Assembly: GCF_040364665.1 (NCBI RefSeq)
Contig: NZ_BAABWX010000005.1
Span: forward strand, 124,001 to 188,000
DNA: 64,000 nucleotides
From: Cognatishimia sp. WU-CL00825
GTDB lineage: Bacteria > Pseudomonadota > Alphaproteobacteria > Rhodobacterales > Rhodobacteraceae
Reading direction: 5' to 3'
Position numbers and translations under genes: made by a program. Below the pieces are notes generated by a model. That model had not been told where the DNA came from, searched no databases, and worked only from the letters and a program-made list of their open reading frames with translations. Positions within the stretch are counted from its first letter, which is position 1. Each line of letters starts with the position of its first letter. Shown in pieces: positions 53,468 through 63,188 of the stretch.

Positions 53468-55534
53468 ATGGCTCAGATCGACCAAAGAATTGACGATCCG
53501 GTTCACACGTACGAAGAAATCACCGAACACAACGACAATGACAATCAGGCGATTGCCGTTGGCTTGGACAACTTTGTTAAACTGATCGGCCACATTGTCA
53601 TGTGGGCAAATATTTTGCTCATCTCTGCCATCGTTGCGCAGGTTTCATTTCGCTATCTTGCCAATCAAAACTTTCCAAAACTGGATGAAATCCAATGGCA
53701 TTTCTACGGTTTGGTGACGATGGTTGGCATATCCTATGCCTTGGTCACTGACAGCCACGTGCGCGTCGATTTATTGCATATGCAGCTCAGCCGTCGCTCC
53801 CAGCGGGTCATCGAAGTGATTGGTATCCTAACCCTTCTAGTGCCATTCATTTACCTGATGATTGACCAAGGCTATGATTATTTCTCGGAAAGTCTGCGCG
53901 TCAATGAACGCTCTGACAGCCCAACCGGATTGCCGGGACGCTGGGCCTTTAAAGCGGTCATTCCGATCAGCTTTTTCTTGCTGGCCATCGCAGCGCTTGC
54001 ACGTTTGATCCACGACGGACATGCATTAATCGCAAATTATGCCGAAGAGCGTGCTGGCAAAGGATTGCGCATCATTGTCCTAGCGTTGCTGACCTTTGCG
54101 GTTGCCGCAACAGCTTTGACCTTCCTGGTGGAAACCACCGAGGAAAAACTGGTTATCGCGATGTTCATGACCTTTATTGCGTTGCTGTTCACCGGTTATC
54201 CCGTGGCGTGGTCTCTGGCAGGGGTTGGCGTGGCCTTTTGCGGGCTGGCCTATCTGTTTGACAACGGGTCGATGAATTGGACGGGACTAGAGGAAACCTT
54301 TACCGGACTTGATTATCTGACGCTGGGCGCAGTGGTGAACCGGGTCTATGCGACCATGTCCAACGCGGTTCTTGTGGCGCTGCCGATGTTCATTTTCATG
54401 GGGCTGATGCTGGACCAAAGCGGGGTTGCCGAACGGTTGATGACCGCGATGCAACGGTTGTTTGGCAAGACCCGCGGCGGATTGGCGATCACGGTCACCA
54501 TGATCGGGATCATCCTTGCGGCCTCTACGGGCATCATCGGCGCTTCGGTTGTTTTGCTGGGTGTCTTGTCGCTGCCATCCATGATGGAGCAAAAGTATTC
54601 GCCAACGCTTGCGGCTGGTGTTGTGTCAGCCTCTGGCACCTTAGGGATTTTGATCCCGCCGTCGATCATGTTGGTGATCATGGCAGACCAAATGGCCTTG
54701 TCTGTGGGGGACCTGTTTATGGCAGCCGTCTTTCCAGGCATCATCATTGGTGGTCTGTATCTGGTCTATATCTTTATCATCGCGATGGTCAAAAAAGACG
54801 TTGCACCGGTGCCCGAAGGGGCGGTGTCTCCGGATTGGGTGGCCATCAAGGATGTAATCATCGCGGTCTTTCCAACTTTGGGCCTGATTTTGGCTGTGTT
54901 AGGGTCGATTTTTGCCGGTATCACCACGCCAACCGAAGCCTCAGGTATTGGCGCTCTTGGCGCCACGTTGTTGGCTATCCTGTATCGCAAGCTGACGTTT
55001 CAAAAGCTGGTGAATGTGTTGATCTCGACCTTTAACACCACCGCCTATATCTTTGCGATCTTCCTTGGCGCGACCGTGTTTTCCTATGTTCTGCGTGAAC
55101 TGGGCGGGGACGAATTGATCGAACATATGATTGCGTCAACGGGCTTTGGGGCCACCGGCACAATCCTGTTCATTCTGTTTATTGTATTCCTGCTGGGATT
55201 TGTCTTGGATTGGATCGAAATCACCTTAATTGTGCTGCCGCTGATGCGCCCGATTGTGAATGGATTGGGGCTGGATATTCCGGGGTTTGGTGTGATTGAT
55301 GAACCTGCATTGGTCTGGTTTGTGATCCTGGTGGCCGTGACCTTGCAGACATCGTTCTTGACACCTCCGGTTGGCTTTGCGTTGTTTTATCTCAAAGGGG
55401 TCTGCCCGCCCGAGATCAAGTTGCTGGACATCTATAGAGGTGTTGTGCCTTTCGTCTTGCTTCAGCTCACCGGCTTGGCCCTGGTCTTCCTGTTGCCCCA
55501 ACTGGCCACATGGCTGCCTTCGGTTGCGTATTAA
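53468..55534 (+). CDS. TRAP transporter fused small-large permease (DctQM)
   Basis: A 688-residue membrane protein. Residues 1-200 are a DctQ-type module with four segments; residues about 210-688 are a DctM-type module with about 12 segments, carrying AASTGIIGASVVLLGVLSLP and GTLGILIPPSIMLVIMA. The same product seen as two genes in dctPQM is here one chain. ATG 53468 follows AAGGAGGGG. The D-lactate dehydrogenase gene begins 21 bases after it. Confidence 0.94.
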   Translation: MAQIDQRIDDPVHTYEEITEHNDNDNQAIAVGLDNFVKLIGHIVMWANILLISAIVAQVSFRYLANQNFPKLDEIQWHFYGLVTMVGISYALVTDSHVRVDLLHMQLSRRSQRVIEVIGILTLLVPFIYLMIDQGYDYFSESLRVNERSDSPTGLPGRWAFKAVIPISFFLLAIAALARLIHDGHALIANYAEERAGKGLRIIVLALLTFAVAATALTFLVETTEEKLVIAMFMTFIALLFTGYPVAWSLAGVGVAFCGLAYLFDNGSMNWTGLEETFTGLDYLTLGAVVNRVYATMSNAVLVALPMFIFMGLMLDQSGVAERLMTAMQRLFGKTRGGLAITVTMIGIILAASTGIIGASVVLLGVLSLPSMMEQKYSPTLAAGVVSASGTLGILIPPSIMLVIMADQMALSVGDLFMAAVFPGIIIGGLYLVYIFIIAMVKKDVAPVPEGAVSPDWVAIKDVIIAVFPTLGLILAVLGSIFAGITTPTEASGIGALGATLLAILYRKLTFQKLVNVLISTFNTTAYIFAIFLGATVFSYVLRELGGDELIEHMIASTGFGATGTILFILFIVFLLGFVLDWIEITLIVLPLMRPIVNGLGLDIPGFGVIDEPALVWFVILVAVTLQTSFLTPPVGFALFYLKGVCPPEIKLLDIYRGVVPFVLLQLTGLALVFLLPQLATWLPSVAY

Positions 55535-55555
55535 GAGTGAAAAAGGACTTGGCCC

Positions 55556-57310
55556 ATGACTGACACCCTGACGGAAACCCGGTCTGAAACCCTGCCCAGT
55601 ATTGGGGCTGACAGGCAGACGGGCACCACAAGCGACGCCGGTCTTTTGCAAAACTTTCGCGATATTGTTGGCAAGTCCAACGTCTTGACCGGGGCCAAAA
55701 AGACCGAGCGTTTCCGCAAGGGGTTTCGGTCGGGGCAGGGGGACGCGCTGTGTGTGGTGCGACCCGGCACCTTGATAGAACAGTGGCGGGTTTTACAGGC
55801 CTGTGTGGCGGCAGACAAAATTGTCATCATGCAGGCGGCCAACACCGGCCTGACCGAAGGTTCGACCCCAAACGGCAGCTATGATCGGGGGGTCGTTCTG
55901 ATCAACACGCGGCGGCTGGATGGGTTGCATTTGGTGCGTGATGGCCAGCAGGTACTGGCCTTGCCAGGGTCAACTTTATTTGATCTGGAAAAGCGGTTGG
56001 CCCCATTGGGCCGGCAACCGCATTCGGTGATCGGGTCAAGCTGTATCGGCGCGTCTGTGGTCGGCGGCGTGTGCAACAATTCCGGGGGATCGCTGATTGA
56101 ACGAGGCCCGTCTTATACCGAATTGTCGCTTTTTGCGCAGATCACGGCAGACGGCGAGCTGCAGCTGGTGAACCATCTGGGCATTGCGCTTGGGGATGAC
56201 CCCGAAACGATTTTACACAATGTGCAAATCGGGGCATTTACCGAGCACGATTTAGAGCCGACCAACAAAAAGGCCTCGGACACCGATTATGCCGAAAGGG
56301 TGCGCGATGTGGATGCCGAAACCCCGGCGCGCTTTAATGCGGACAGCCGTCGGCTTTATGAAAGTGCGGGCTGTGCTGGAAAACTTGCGGTGTTTGCGGT
56401 GCGTCTGGACACCTATCCCATCAACGAACAGGAACAGGTGTTTTATATCGGCACCAATGATCCCGACGATCTGACAGAGTTGCGCCGGCATATGCTGGCC
56501 AATTTCAAATCCTTGCCGGTCAGCGCTGAATACATGCAGCGCGAAATCTTTGATATCTCTGAAAAATACGGCAAAGACACGGTATTGATGATTGATCTGT
56601 TTGGCACAGATAAACTGCCCCTGTTCTTTTCCATCAAAGGCGCTGTTGATGCCCGGCTGAACAAGATCCCATTTCTGCGGGGGTTTACCGATAAATTCAT
56701 GCAGACCATTGGCAAGCTGTGGCCGCGCATTCTCTCCAAGCGTCTGATGGACTATCGTGACAGGTACGAGCATCACCTGATTCTGAAAATGCGCGATGGT
56801 GGGATCAAAGAAGCGGACAATTTTTTATCCGCATTCTTTGCGGAACGGGCAGGTGATTTCTTTGTGGCGGAAAAACGCGAAGGGAAATTGGCTGGATTGA
56901 ATCGGTTTGCGGCGGCGGGGGCCGCCATTCGCTATCAGCATATACACGCCAAAGAGGTCGAAGATATCTTGGCTTTGGATATTGCCCTGAAACGCAACGA
57001 GCGCGCCTGGCTGGAAGAACTGCCACCACGTATCGCCGATAAACTGGTGCACAAATTGTACTATGGCCATTTCATGTGCCACGTGTTGCATCAGGACTAC
57101 ATCGTTAAAAAAGGCGTCGACGTCAAAGCACTTAAAGCCGAGATGCTAGAGCTGCTGGATGCGCGCGGCGCTGAATATCCGGCAGAACACAATGTCGGTC
57201 ATATCTATGAAGCCAAGCCTGATTTAAGCGCTTTTTACAAATCGGTGGACCCGACAAATTCGATGAACCCTGGCATCGGCAAGATGTCGAAAAAGAAGAA
57301 TTACGCCTGA
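55556..57310 (+). CDS. dld: Quinone-dependent D-lactate dehydrogenase
   Basis: A 584-residue membrane-associated FAD enzyme of the E. coli Dld type (571 residues): FAD-binding part with TGLTEGSTPNGSYDRGVVLINTRRLDG and HSVIGSSCIGASVVGGVCNNSGGSLI, then the Dld C-terminal domain (LPPRIADKLVHKLYYGHFMCHVLHQDYIVKKG, AEYPAEHNVGHIYEA). It oxidises D-lactate to pyruvate, feeding electrons to quinone. It follows the TRAP permease and makes up the metabolic step of this locus. Confidence 0.96.
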   Translation: MTDTLTETRSETLPSIGADRQTGTTSDAGLLQNFRDIVGKSNVLTGAKKTERFRKGFRSGQGDALCVVRPGTLIEQWRVLQACVAADKIVIMQAANTGLTEGSTPNGSYDRGVVLINTRRLDGLHLVRDGQQVLALPGSTLFDLEKRLAPLGRQPHSVIGSSCIGASVVGGVCNNSGGSLIERGPSYTELSLFAQITADGELQLVNHLGIALGDDPETILHNVQIGAFTEHDLEPTNKKASDTDYAERVRDVDAETPARFNADSRRLYESAGCAGKLAVFAVRLDTYPINEQEQVFYIGTNDPDDLTELRRHMLANFKSLPVSAEYMQREIFDISEKYGKDTVLMIDLFGTDKLPLFFSIKGAVDARLNKIPFLRGFTDKFMQTIGKLWPRILSKRLMDYRDRYEHHLILKMRDGGIKEADNFLSAFFAERAGDFFVAEKREGKLAGLNRFAAAGAAIRYQHIHAKEVEDILALDIALKRNERAWLEELPPRIADKLVHKLYYGHFMCHVLHQDYIVKKGVDVKALKAEMLELLDARGAEYPAEHNVGHIYEAKPDLSAFYKSVDPTNSMNPGIGKMSKKKNYA

Positions 57311-57337
57311 CGCGTAGTCTGCTTTAACGCCACAGGG

Positions 57338-58579
57338 CTAGTCACACTTGGGTTTTGCCTGTGTCAGGCCCGGCAACAGATCCGGCAGCGCATCCAGATC
57401 TTGACCAAACCGCGGGGGTGGTCGGCGATAGGTGACTGGGGTTTTGGAAAACTTCAGCGGATTCCCAAGCAATTGCACCGACTTGGTCGTGGTGCCGTTG
57501 TGCGGCACACGCACCGTTGCGTCACGCGCTTGTGCTTGATCAGAGGCCAGCGCATCTGCCACCGAATGAATGGGGCCACAGGGCACTTTGACCTGTTGTA
57601 GCCTCGATAAAATGTCCTGCATTGGCCGCAGGATCAGTGTCTTTGCGATCTCGGCAGTCAGCGCTTGGCGATGGGTTATCCGACTGGAATTCGTGGCAAA
57701 CCGGGCGTCACCTCCAAGATCAGCACGATCAAGCGCGACGCAAAACCGCTGGAATTGAGCATCATTGCCCACAGCGATGATGACGTGGCCGTCTTTGGCA
57801 CCAAACACGTCATAGGGCACGATGTTGGGATGGGCGTTGCCGCGACGTTGGGGTGGCGAACCAGAGGTCAGAAAATTGGTGCCCTCGTTGATAAGCCAGG
57901 CCATTTGCGTGTCGACGAGCGCAAGATCAATGTGCTGTCCTTCGCCGGTTTGATCGCGGTGTCTTAGGGCTGCCAATACGCCAATGGTGGCGTACATGCC
58001 GCACATCACATCGGCAATTCCGACGCCAACTTTCATCGGCGGGCCATCAGCATCTCCGGTCAGGGACATGATGCCTCCATAGCCCTGTGCCATAAGATCA
58101 TAGCCGGGCTGATCCCGATTGGGGCCGGTTTGTCCAAAGCCTGAAATGGAACAATACACCAACTCTGGGTGTTTGGCGCAAAGGGTCGTGTGATCCAGGC
58201 CATATTTGCGCAATCCATCCGGTTTGTAATTCTCGACCACCACATCTGCCTGGGCGGCAATTGCTGTGACAAGCGCTTGTCCCTCGGGGCTGGAGAGGTC
58301 AGCAGGGATGGAATATTTATTGCGGTTTGCTGCCATGTAATAGGCGCTTAGGTCGCTGTTTTGGTCCGGGGTTTCGGCATAGGGCGGCCCCCAGGCGCGG
58401 GTGTCATCGCCCCCGGTTTTTGGGTTTTCAATCTTGAGAACTGTGGCCCCCAGATCCCCAAGCATCTGCGTCGCCGTTGGCCCTGCCAGGATGCGCGTCA
58501 AATCCAATATGATCAAACCATCCAAAGCCCCTTTGGTTGGCTTGTTGGCGGTGGGTTCATCTGTCATTGGGGCGGCCAT
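57338..58579 (-). CDS. Class III CoA-transferase (CaiB/BaiF family)
   Basis: A 413-residue CoA transferase: LDLTRILAGPTATQMLGDLGATVLKIENP at the N-terminus, NYKPDGLRKYGLD, SGFGQTGPNRDQPGYDLMAQGYGG with the catalytic Asp, and VADVMCGMYATIGVLAAL. It moves CoA between carboxylic acids in the cytoplasm; substrate unknown. It converges on dld and has no partner dehydrogenase or hydratase beside it. Start 58579 is the first Met; Met at residue 5 is an alternative. Confidence 0.92.
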   Translation of the reverse strand: MAAPMTDEPTANKPTKGALDGLIILDLTRILAGPTATQMLGDLGATVLKIENPKTGGDDTRAWGPPYAETPDQNSDLSAYYMAANRNKYSIPADLSSPEGQALVTAIAAQADVVVENYKPDGLRKYGLDHTTLCAKHPELVYCSISGFGQTGPNRDQPGYDLMAQGYGGIMSLTGDADGPPMKVGVGIADVMCGMYATIGVLAALRHRDQTGEGQHIDLALVDTQMAWLINEGTNFLTSGSPPQRRGNAHPNIVPYDVFGAKDGHVIIAVGNDAQFQRFCVALDRADLGGDARFATNSSRITHRQALTAEIAKTLILRPMQDILSRLQQVKVPCGPIHSVADALASDQAQARDATVRVPHNGTTTKSVQLLGNPLKFSKTPVTYRRPPPRFGQDLDALPDLLPGLTQAKPKCD

Positions 58580-59249
58580 TCATTGGGGAACACTCCGGCG
58601 AACTTGGCGGTATTTTTCGGGGCCGTCAAAGCGTTTTAGGGTAACGCTTGGGCAAGCGCAGTCTGAATGACCCAGGCGCGATAGGCCCAAGTTCAGACTA
58701 AGGGACCAAACCGCTTTGGGATTTGGACCTCGCGACACCATTGAGTGGTGCGGCGCGCCAGAGAGACGATTTCGAATGCAAAGTCTTGTCGTCCCAGGAC
58801 ACAAAGTAGCTTGTGGGACTGATAGTCAAATTCGTGAAACCTGGTGAGTCTTGCAAGCCGCCGATCAAGGGCGAAATGACTGCATGTCGTACATTCAAGC
58901 GTTCCCACGTTTGGTTTTTCTAACCTTAGGTTGACGCTAATTTTGCAGGATTGTGTCGAAAAAAAACGGACAATCGTGTGTGCTAGAAGGTTTTTTCTCT
59001 CTTTGTTTTCAACGAAAAATAGCAATTTTCTGGGAAACACCTAAAAATTATGTTGACTAGTATACCAGTTTTCGTGTTGATTGATGCCATAAACGAGGGC
59101 GGAACAATCGCATTTGCTGGAAGGAAAACAGGCCATCCAAAATAGGGTGAGCGCTGAACTGGCAACGCAACCCGTGAAGTTTTGAATTCCTGAATCGGCC
59201 TCGGTGGGCCGGTGGAGAACAAGATCTGAATCTATTCTGGGAGGATAGA
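58580..59249. other. Gene-poor intergenic region
   Basis: A 670-base stretch between the divergent CoA-transferase and TRAP genes. Short open frames exist on both strands (for example 58693-59040 minus), but none has a ribosome-binding site or a recognisable domain. The right part is AT-rich and carries an operator-like palindrome at 59056-59069; the left part could be decayed coding sequence. Confidence 0.5.
59056..59069. promoter_or_regulatory. GntR/FCD-type operator upstream of the uronate-type TRAP operon
   Basis: ACTAGTATACCAGT is a 14-bp palindrome with one mismatched pair and contains TAGTATACCA, a full match to the FadR/FCD pattern TNGTNNACNA. It overlaps TTGACT (59053-59058), a possible -35 box. 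The regulator is not encoded next to it. Confidence 0.55.
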
Positions 59250-60233
59250 ATGTTTAATTTTTCACTTAAATCGATGGCTGTGACGGCTGTATTGCTAAGC
59301 GGTGTTTCGATCGCGCAGGCAGACGTTACCCTGCGCGGTGCAAGCATGTTTGATGAAGAACATGCATTTACCAAAACTCTGCGCGAATTTGAACGACAAG
59401 TAGCGGCAAACTATTCCGGTGATGTCAGCTTTGATCTGCGTCTGAATGGTGAATTGGGTGTCGAATCTGACTATGTGACCTATCTCAACCAGGGCGTCGC
59501 AGTGGATTATACAATCCTTGCGCCCTCCAACATGGCGGTCTTCTCTGAATCTATTCCGCTGATGGATATGCCTTTTTTGTTCCGTGACCTTGATCACTGG
59601 AACGCTGTGCTGTCATCGGATGCGCTGAAGCCTCTCGAGGATGACCTGCGCGAAGCGGCTGGCATTGTGATTGTCGGTTACCACGGTGGCGGCGTGCGTA
59701 ACCTTGCCTCTGCTGCACCGATAACAAACATGGATGAACTGGCTGGGCACCGCATGCGTGTCATGGGCGCTCCTATTCAAGCGCAAACGTTTTCAGCGGT
59801 TGGTGCGGCACCGTCTGCCATTGCTTATAACGAAGTGTACAACGCCATCCAAACAGGCGTCATCGCCGGTTTCGAAAACGAAGCGGCTTCGATCCAAAAC
59901 CTGAAGTTTTACGAAGTTGCGCCGCATATCTCGCTGACCCAGCACACAATCACGGTGCGCCCAATCGTTATGTCGGCAAAGATCTTTGATGGACTTCCCG
60001 CAGACCTGCAGGCAGCTATCCTTGCTGCCGGAGCTGGCGCTGGTGCATTTGGACGTGCACTGGAAAGTGGCCAGGACGGTGAAAAACTGCAGGCGATGAT
60101 CAAAGCGGGGCAGATCGAAGTGCACGACTTTGCCGGACGCGAGAAGATGCTTGAATTGGTTCAACCGGTTCAAGACGCGTATGCAAAAGAGCTCGGTGCG
60201 ACCGAATTGCTCAATAACGTTCGCGGTATGTGA
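59250..60233 (+). CDS. TRAP substrate-binding protein (probable hexuronate)
   Basis: A 327-residue periplasmic DctP-type protein; ATG after GGGAGGATAGA; signal peptide MFNFSLKSMAVTAVLLSGVSIAQA. The core has the TRAP pattern MDMPFLFRDLDHWNAVLSS, GHRMRVMGAPIQAQTFSAVGAAPSAIAYNEVYNAIQTGVIAGFENEAAS, with the central Arg (MRVMG). With an SDR and uxuA downstream, glucuronate, galacturonate or fructuronate are the likely ligands. Confidence 0.92.
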   Translation: MFNFSLKSMAVTAVLLSGVSIAQADVTLRGASMFDEEHAFTKTLREFERQVAANYSGDVSFDLRLNGELGVESDYVTYLNQGVAVDYTILAPSNMAVFSESIPLMDMPFLFRDLDHWNAVLSSDALKPLEDDLREAAGIVIVGYHGGGVRNLASAAPITNMDELAGHRMRVMGAPIQAQTFSAVGAAPSAIAYNEVYNAIQTGVIAGFENEAASIQNLKFYEVAPHISLTQHTITVRPIVMSAKIFDGLPADLQAAILAAGAGAGAFGRALESGQDGEKLQAMIKAGQIEVHDFAGREKMLELVQPVQDAYAKELGATELLNNVRGM

Positions 60234-60325
60234 TCTCACAGCTGGCGGGCGATGCCTGCACCGACCCGCCAGTTGCCACTGCTATAACGTGGTTCGCCAC
60301 GTCAGACCGCGAAGCGAGGGAAACC

Positions 60326-60820
60326 ATGCTTGGAAATTATCTTGATACATTCTGCAAGGGGCTTCGCATTCTGCTTGGCGTGATGATGGGGGCCTTGGCG
60401 ATACCAGTCGCGATGCAAGTCGTCTCACGTTACACGCCCTTGATCCCCACCTATCTCTGGACCGAAGAGGTCGCAACATTCCTTTTTGTCTGGATTGTTA
60501 TGATTGGCTCCATTGTTGCCGTATGGGATGGCACGCATTTTGATGTCCGCATTACCCCCGATGCAGTCCGGCCCTTACCAAAACTTCTTCAGGACAGCGT
60601 TGTGCATATCGGCATCATGATATTCGGCGCAATGTTCCTGATCTATGGCATCGAATACGCCGCGTTTGGGGGCAATCAACGCTCTGTCATGATGCGCGCC
60701 AATCTGATGATCACACATATATCTGTTCCGATTGCGGGCGGCTTCTGGCTTCTCTTCGCAGGCTACCGGCTGTTCCAAGCAATCGCGCAATATCTGACCC
60801 GAAAGAACGGCCAGTCATGA
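60326..60820 (+). CDS. TRAP transporter small permease
   Basis: A 164-residue DctQ-type protein with four membrane segments and the family motif TYLWTEEVATFLFVWIVMIGS. ATG 60326 is set by GAGGG at 60316-60320; the frame is open to 60230, within four bases of the previous stop, but the added residues are not membrane-like. Overlaps the large permease by ATGA at 60817-60820. Confidence 0.92.
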   Translation: MLGNYLDTFCKGLRILLGVMMGALAIPVAMQVVSRYTPLIPTYLWTEEVATFLFVWIVMIGSIVAVWDGTHFDVRITPDAVRPLPKLLQDSVVHIGIMIFGAMFLIYGIEYAAFGGNQRSVMMRANLMITHISVPIAGGFWLLFAGYRLFQAIAQYLTRKNGQS

Positions 60821-62127
60821 TCCTTGATACCTCTACTGCAGCCACGATGCTGATCGCCGGATTTCTGATCCTGATATTCATTCGAATTCCAGTGGCCTTT
60901 GCCCTGGGCCTGTCAACTATTCCCGTCGTCTTACTTGAACTGCGTTTGACTCCTTTCATTGTGCTAGATCGCATGTTCCAATCGTATAACTCCTTCATTT
61001 TGCTTGCGGTTCCGTTTTTTCTTTTGGCCGCTAACCTGATGAATTCCGGTAAGGTAACGGACCGCCTGATTGAGCTGGCACGTGTCCTCACCGGGTGGAT
61101 GCCTGGCGGGCTAGGGCATGTGAATGTCGCGGTTTCAATGCTGTTTGCGGGCATTTCCGGGTCATCTACCGCAGATGCTGCGGGTATCGGGAAAATCCTG
61201 ATCCCAGCGATGCAAAAAGAAGGCTATGACACTCGCTTTGCCGTGGCGATAACCGCCTGTTCGTCGGTGATGGGCGTTATCATCCCACCCTCGATCTTGA
61301 TGATCGTCTGGGGCGGCGTGATGCAGGTCTCTGTAGGGGCCCTGTTCTTGGGTGGCGCGGTGCCGGGTCTGATGATTGCCTTTGCCCTGATGGCAACCGT
61401 CTATGGCTTTGCGAAAGCCCGCAACTATCCCGTAACAGCAACCCCTAACTGGGGTGAATTCTGGGCCGCTTGGAAAGGGGCCGCTCTTGCCCTTTTGACA
61501 CCGGTCTTTGTGATTGGCGGGATCGTTGGCGGCCTCGTCACGCCAACCGAAAGCGCCATCATTGCCGCAGGCTATGCGCTGATCCTTGGGATGTTTGTTT
61601 ATAAGACAGTAACACCCAAAGACCTGGGTAACATCCTCTATGATACCGCTCGCTTTGCTGCCATTTCGTTGTTTGCAATTGGCACGGCGTCGGCCTTTGG
61701 GTGGTTGTTGTCCTTTTATAATGCTCCGCGCCTGATCGTTAGCGTTTTGACCGCATGGCAGTTCGGCCCGTTTGGGACGGCCCTGTTAATCGCTGCATTG
61801 TTTCTGGTGTTTGGCCTGTTTATCGACGCTATTCCGACAATTATTATTCTTGGCACCGTGCTTATGCCCGTGGCGCAGGCCGGTGGCGTGGACCCGATTG
61901 CATTTGCAATCATTGGCATTGTTTCGCTGGCCTTTGGATTGGTGACGCCGCCCTATGGGCTTTGCTTATTGATCTCCGCTGCGATTGGCGGGCTGAATGT
62001 CGTGCACGTGCTGCGCGAGGTTGTCCTGATCCTCGCCCCAATGCTGGTCATCCTGATACTGCTGGCAGCATTCCCCGAAATCATTCTGTGGCTTCCCAAG
62101 GCTCTTATGCCGGGAGCGTTTCGATAG
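60817..62127 (+). CDS. TRAP transporter large permease
   Basis: A 436-residue DctM-type permease with about 12 membrane segments; AGISGSSTADAAGIGKILIPAM and SVMGVIIPPSILMIVWGG are the family motifs. Third large TRAP permease in the window. Coupled to the small permease by a four-base overlap; a 95-base gap follows before the SDR gene. Confidence 0.94.
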   Translation: MILDTSTAATMLIAGFLILIFIRIPVAFALGLSTIPVVLLELRLTPFIVLDRMFQSYNSFILLAVPFFLLAANLMNSGKVTDRLIELARVLTGWMPGGLGHVNVAVSMLFAGISGSSTADAAGIGKILIPAMQKEGYDTRFAVAITACSSVMGVIIPPSILMIVWGGVMQVSVGALFLGGAVPGLMIAFALMATVYGFAKARNYPVTATPNWGEFWAAWKGAALALLTPVFVIGGIVGGLVTPTESAIIAAGYALILGMFVYKTVTPKDLGNILYDTARFAAISLFAIGTASAFGWLLSFYNAPRLIVSVLTAWQFGPFGTALLIAALFLVFGLFIDAIPTIIILGTVLMPVAQAGGVDPIAFAIIGIVSLAFGLVTPPYGLCLLISAAIGGLNVVHVLREVVLILAPMLVILILLAAFPEIILWLPKALMPGAFR

Positions 62128-62222
62128 TGGCGTCTTTTGATGCGCCGTAAGCGCTTAAACAAATCGCCAACATTTACCCATAACAACAGCGAAGCTGCTG
62201 TTTCGCAAAAGGAAACTACGAC

Positions 62223-62966
62223 ATGAAACTTGCAGGAAAAACCGCAATCATTACCGGAGGCGGCCGCGATATTGGTAGCGCAGTGGCGATCAAACTTGCA
62301 TCCGAGGGGGCGAATGTTGCGATCAACTATTTTTCAAGCTCCAAGGGGGCAGATGAAACAGTTGGTGTGATCCAAGCGGCGGGCGGCAAGGCATTTGCCA
62401 TGCAAGGCGATCTCAACAACAAGGCAGATGTTGACGCTCTGGTGTCAGCAGCAGTTCAATCCTTTGGTGGCGTCGACATTCTGGTGAACAACGCTGGCGG
62501 GTTGATTGCACGCAAAACCATTGCCGAAATGCCGCTTGAACATTGGGAGGCCGTGATGCGCCTGAACGTGACAAGCATGTTCCTGATGACCCAGGCTTGC
62601 CTTGCCAATATGACCTCTGGGACTATTGTTAACCTGGCCAGTCAGGCCGGACGCGATGGCGGTGGGCCAGGTGCGGTCGCCTATGCGACGGCGAAAGGGG
62701 CGGTGATTACAATGACACGAGGTCTTGCCAAAGAACTTGGCCCAGACATTCGCGTGAATGCTCTGTGTCCGGGCATGATCGATACCGATTTTCACAATGT
62801 GCACACGCCAGACGCGGGTCGACGCGGCTTTGAGGCCAACGCGCCGCTGAAACGTCAGGGTGTTGTAGAAGATGCGGCCAATCTGGTGCTGTTTCTCGCC
62901 AGTGACGACAGCGCTTTCATCACGGGCACCAACATCGATATCAATGGTGGTATGCTGTTCTCGTAA
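62223..62966 (+). CDS. SDR oxidoreductase (candidate fructuronate/uronate reductase)
   Basis: A 247-residue short-chain dehydrogenase with an intact site: cofactor loop TGGGRDIG (11-18), NNAG (89-92), Ser140, Tyr154, Lys158 (YATAK), and DINGGMLFS at the end. ATG follows AAAAGGAAACTACGAC. Sitting between a TRAP importer and uxuA, it could be an SDR-type mannonate oxidoreductase (reducing fructuronate to mannonate), as in the Bacillus uxuB family, but other sugar reductase roles are possible. Confidence 0.85.
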   Translation: MKLAGKTAIITGGGRDIGSAVAIKLASEGANVAINYFSSSKGADETVGVIQAAGGKAFAMQGDLNNKADVDALVSAAVQSFGGVDILVNNAGGLIARKTIAEMPLEHWEAVMRLNVTSMFLMTQACLANMTSGTIVNLASQAGRDGGGPGAVAYATAKGAVITMTRGLAKELGPDIRVNALCPGMIDTDFHNVHTPDAGRRGFEANAPLKRQGVVEDAANLVLFLASDDSAFITGTNIDINGGMLFS

Positions 62967-63188
62967 GCAAAGGGTCGCAAGCTGGCTGACTATCCGATTT
63001 GTCCAATCGGCTAGCACATCACGCGTCAGGCGCTGTCTGATCACCCCGGATCTTATGGTCGTGGCGTTCAGGCTTGGTGCGAAACTATTGCAGCATGCGC
63101 TGTCTTCGAATGTCGTGTCGCGAGGCCAAGTTGCCGAATGCAATGGCGCGTTTGTCCCAGTCATATTGGATAAGAAAGAAGCAATACT

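Noticed and set aside
58693-59040. A 115-codon minus-strand gene upstream of the TRAP operon
   Set aside because: No ribosome-binding site, odd composition and no recognisable motif; kept only as a possible remnant.
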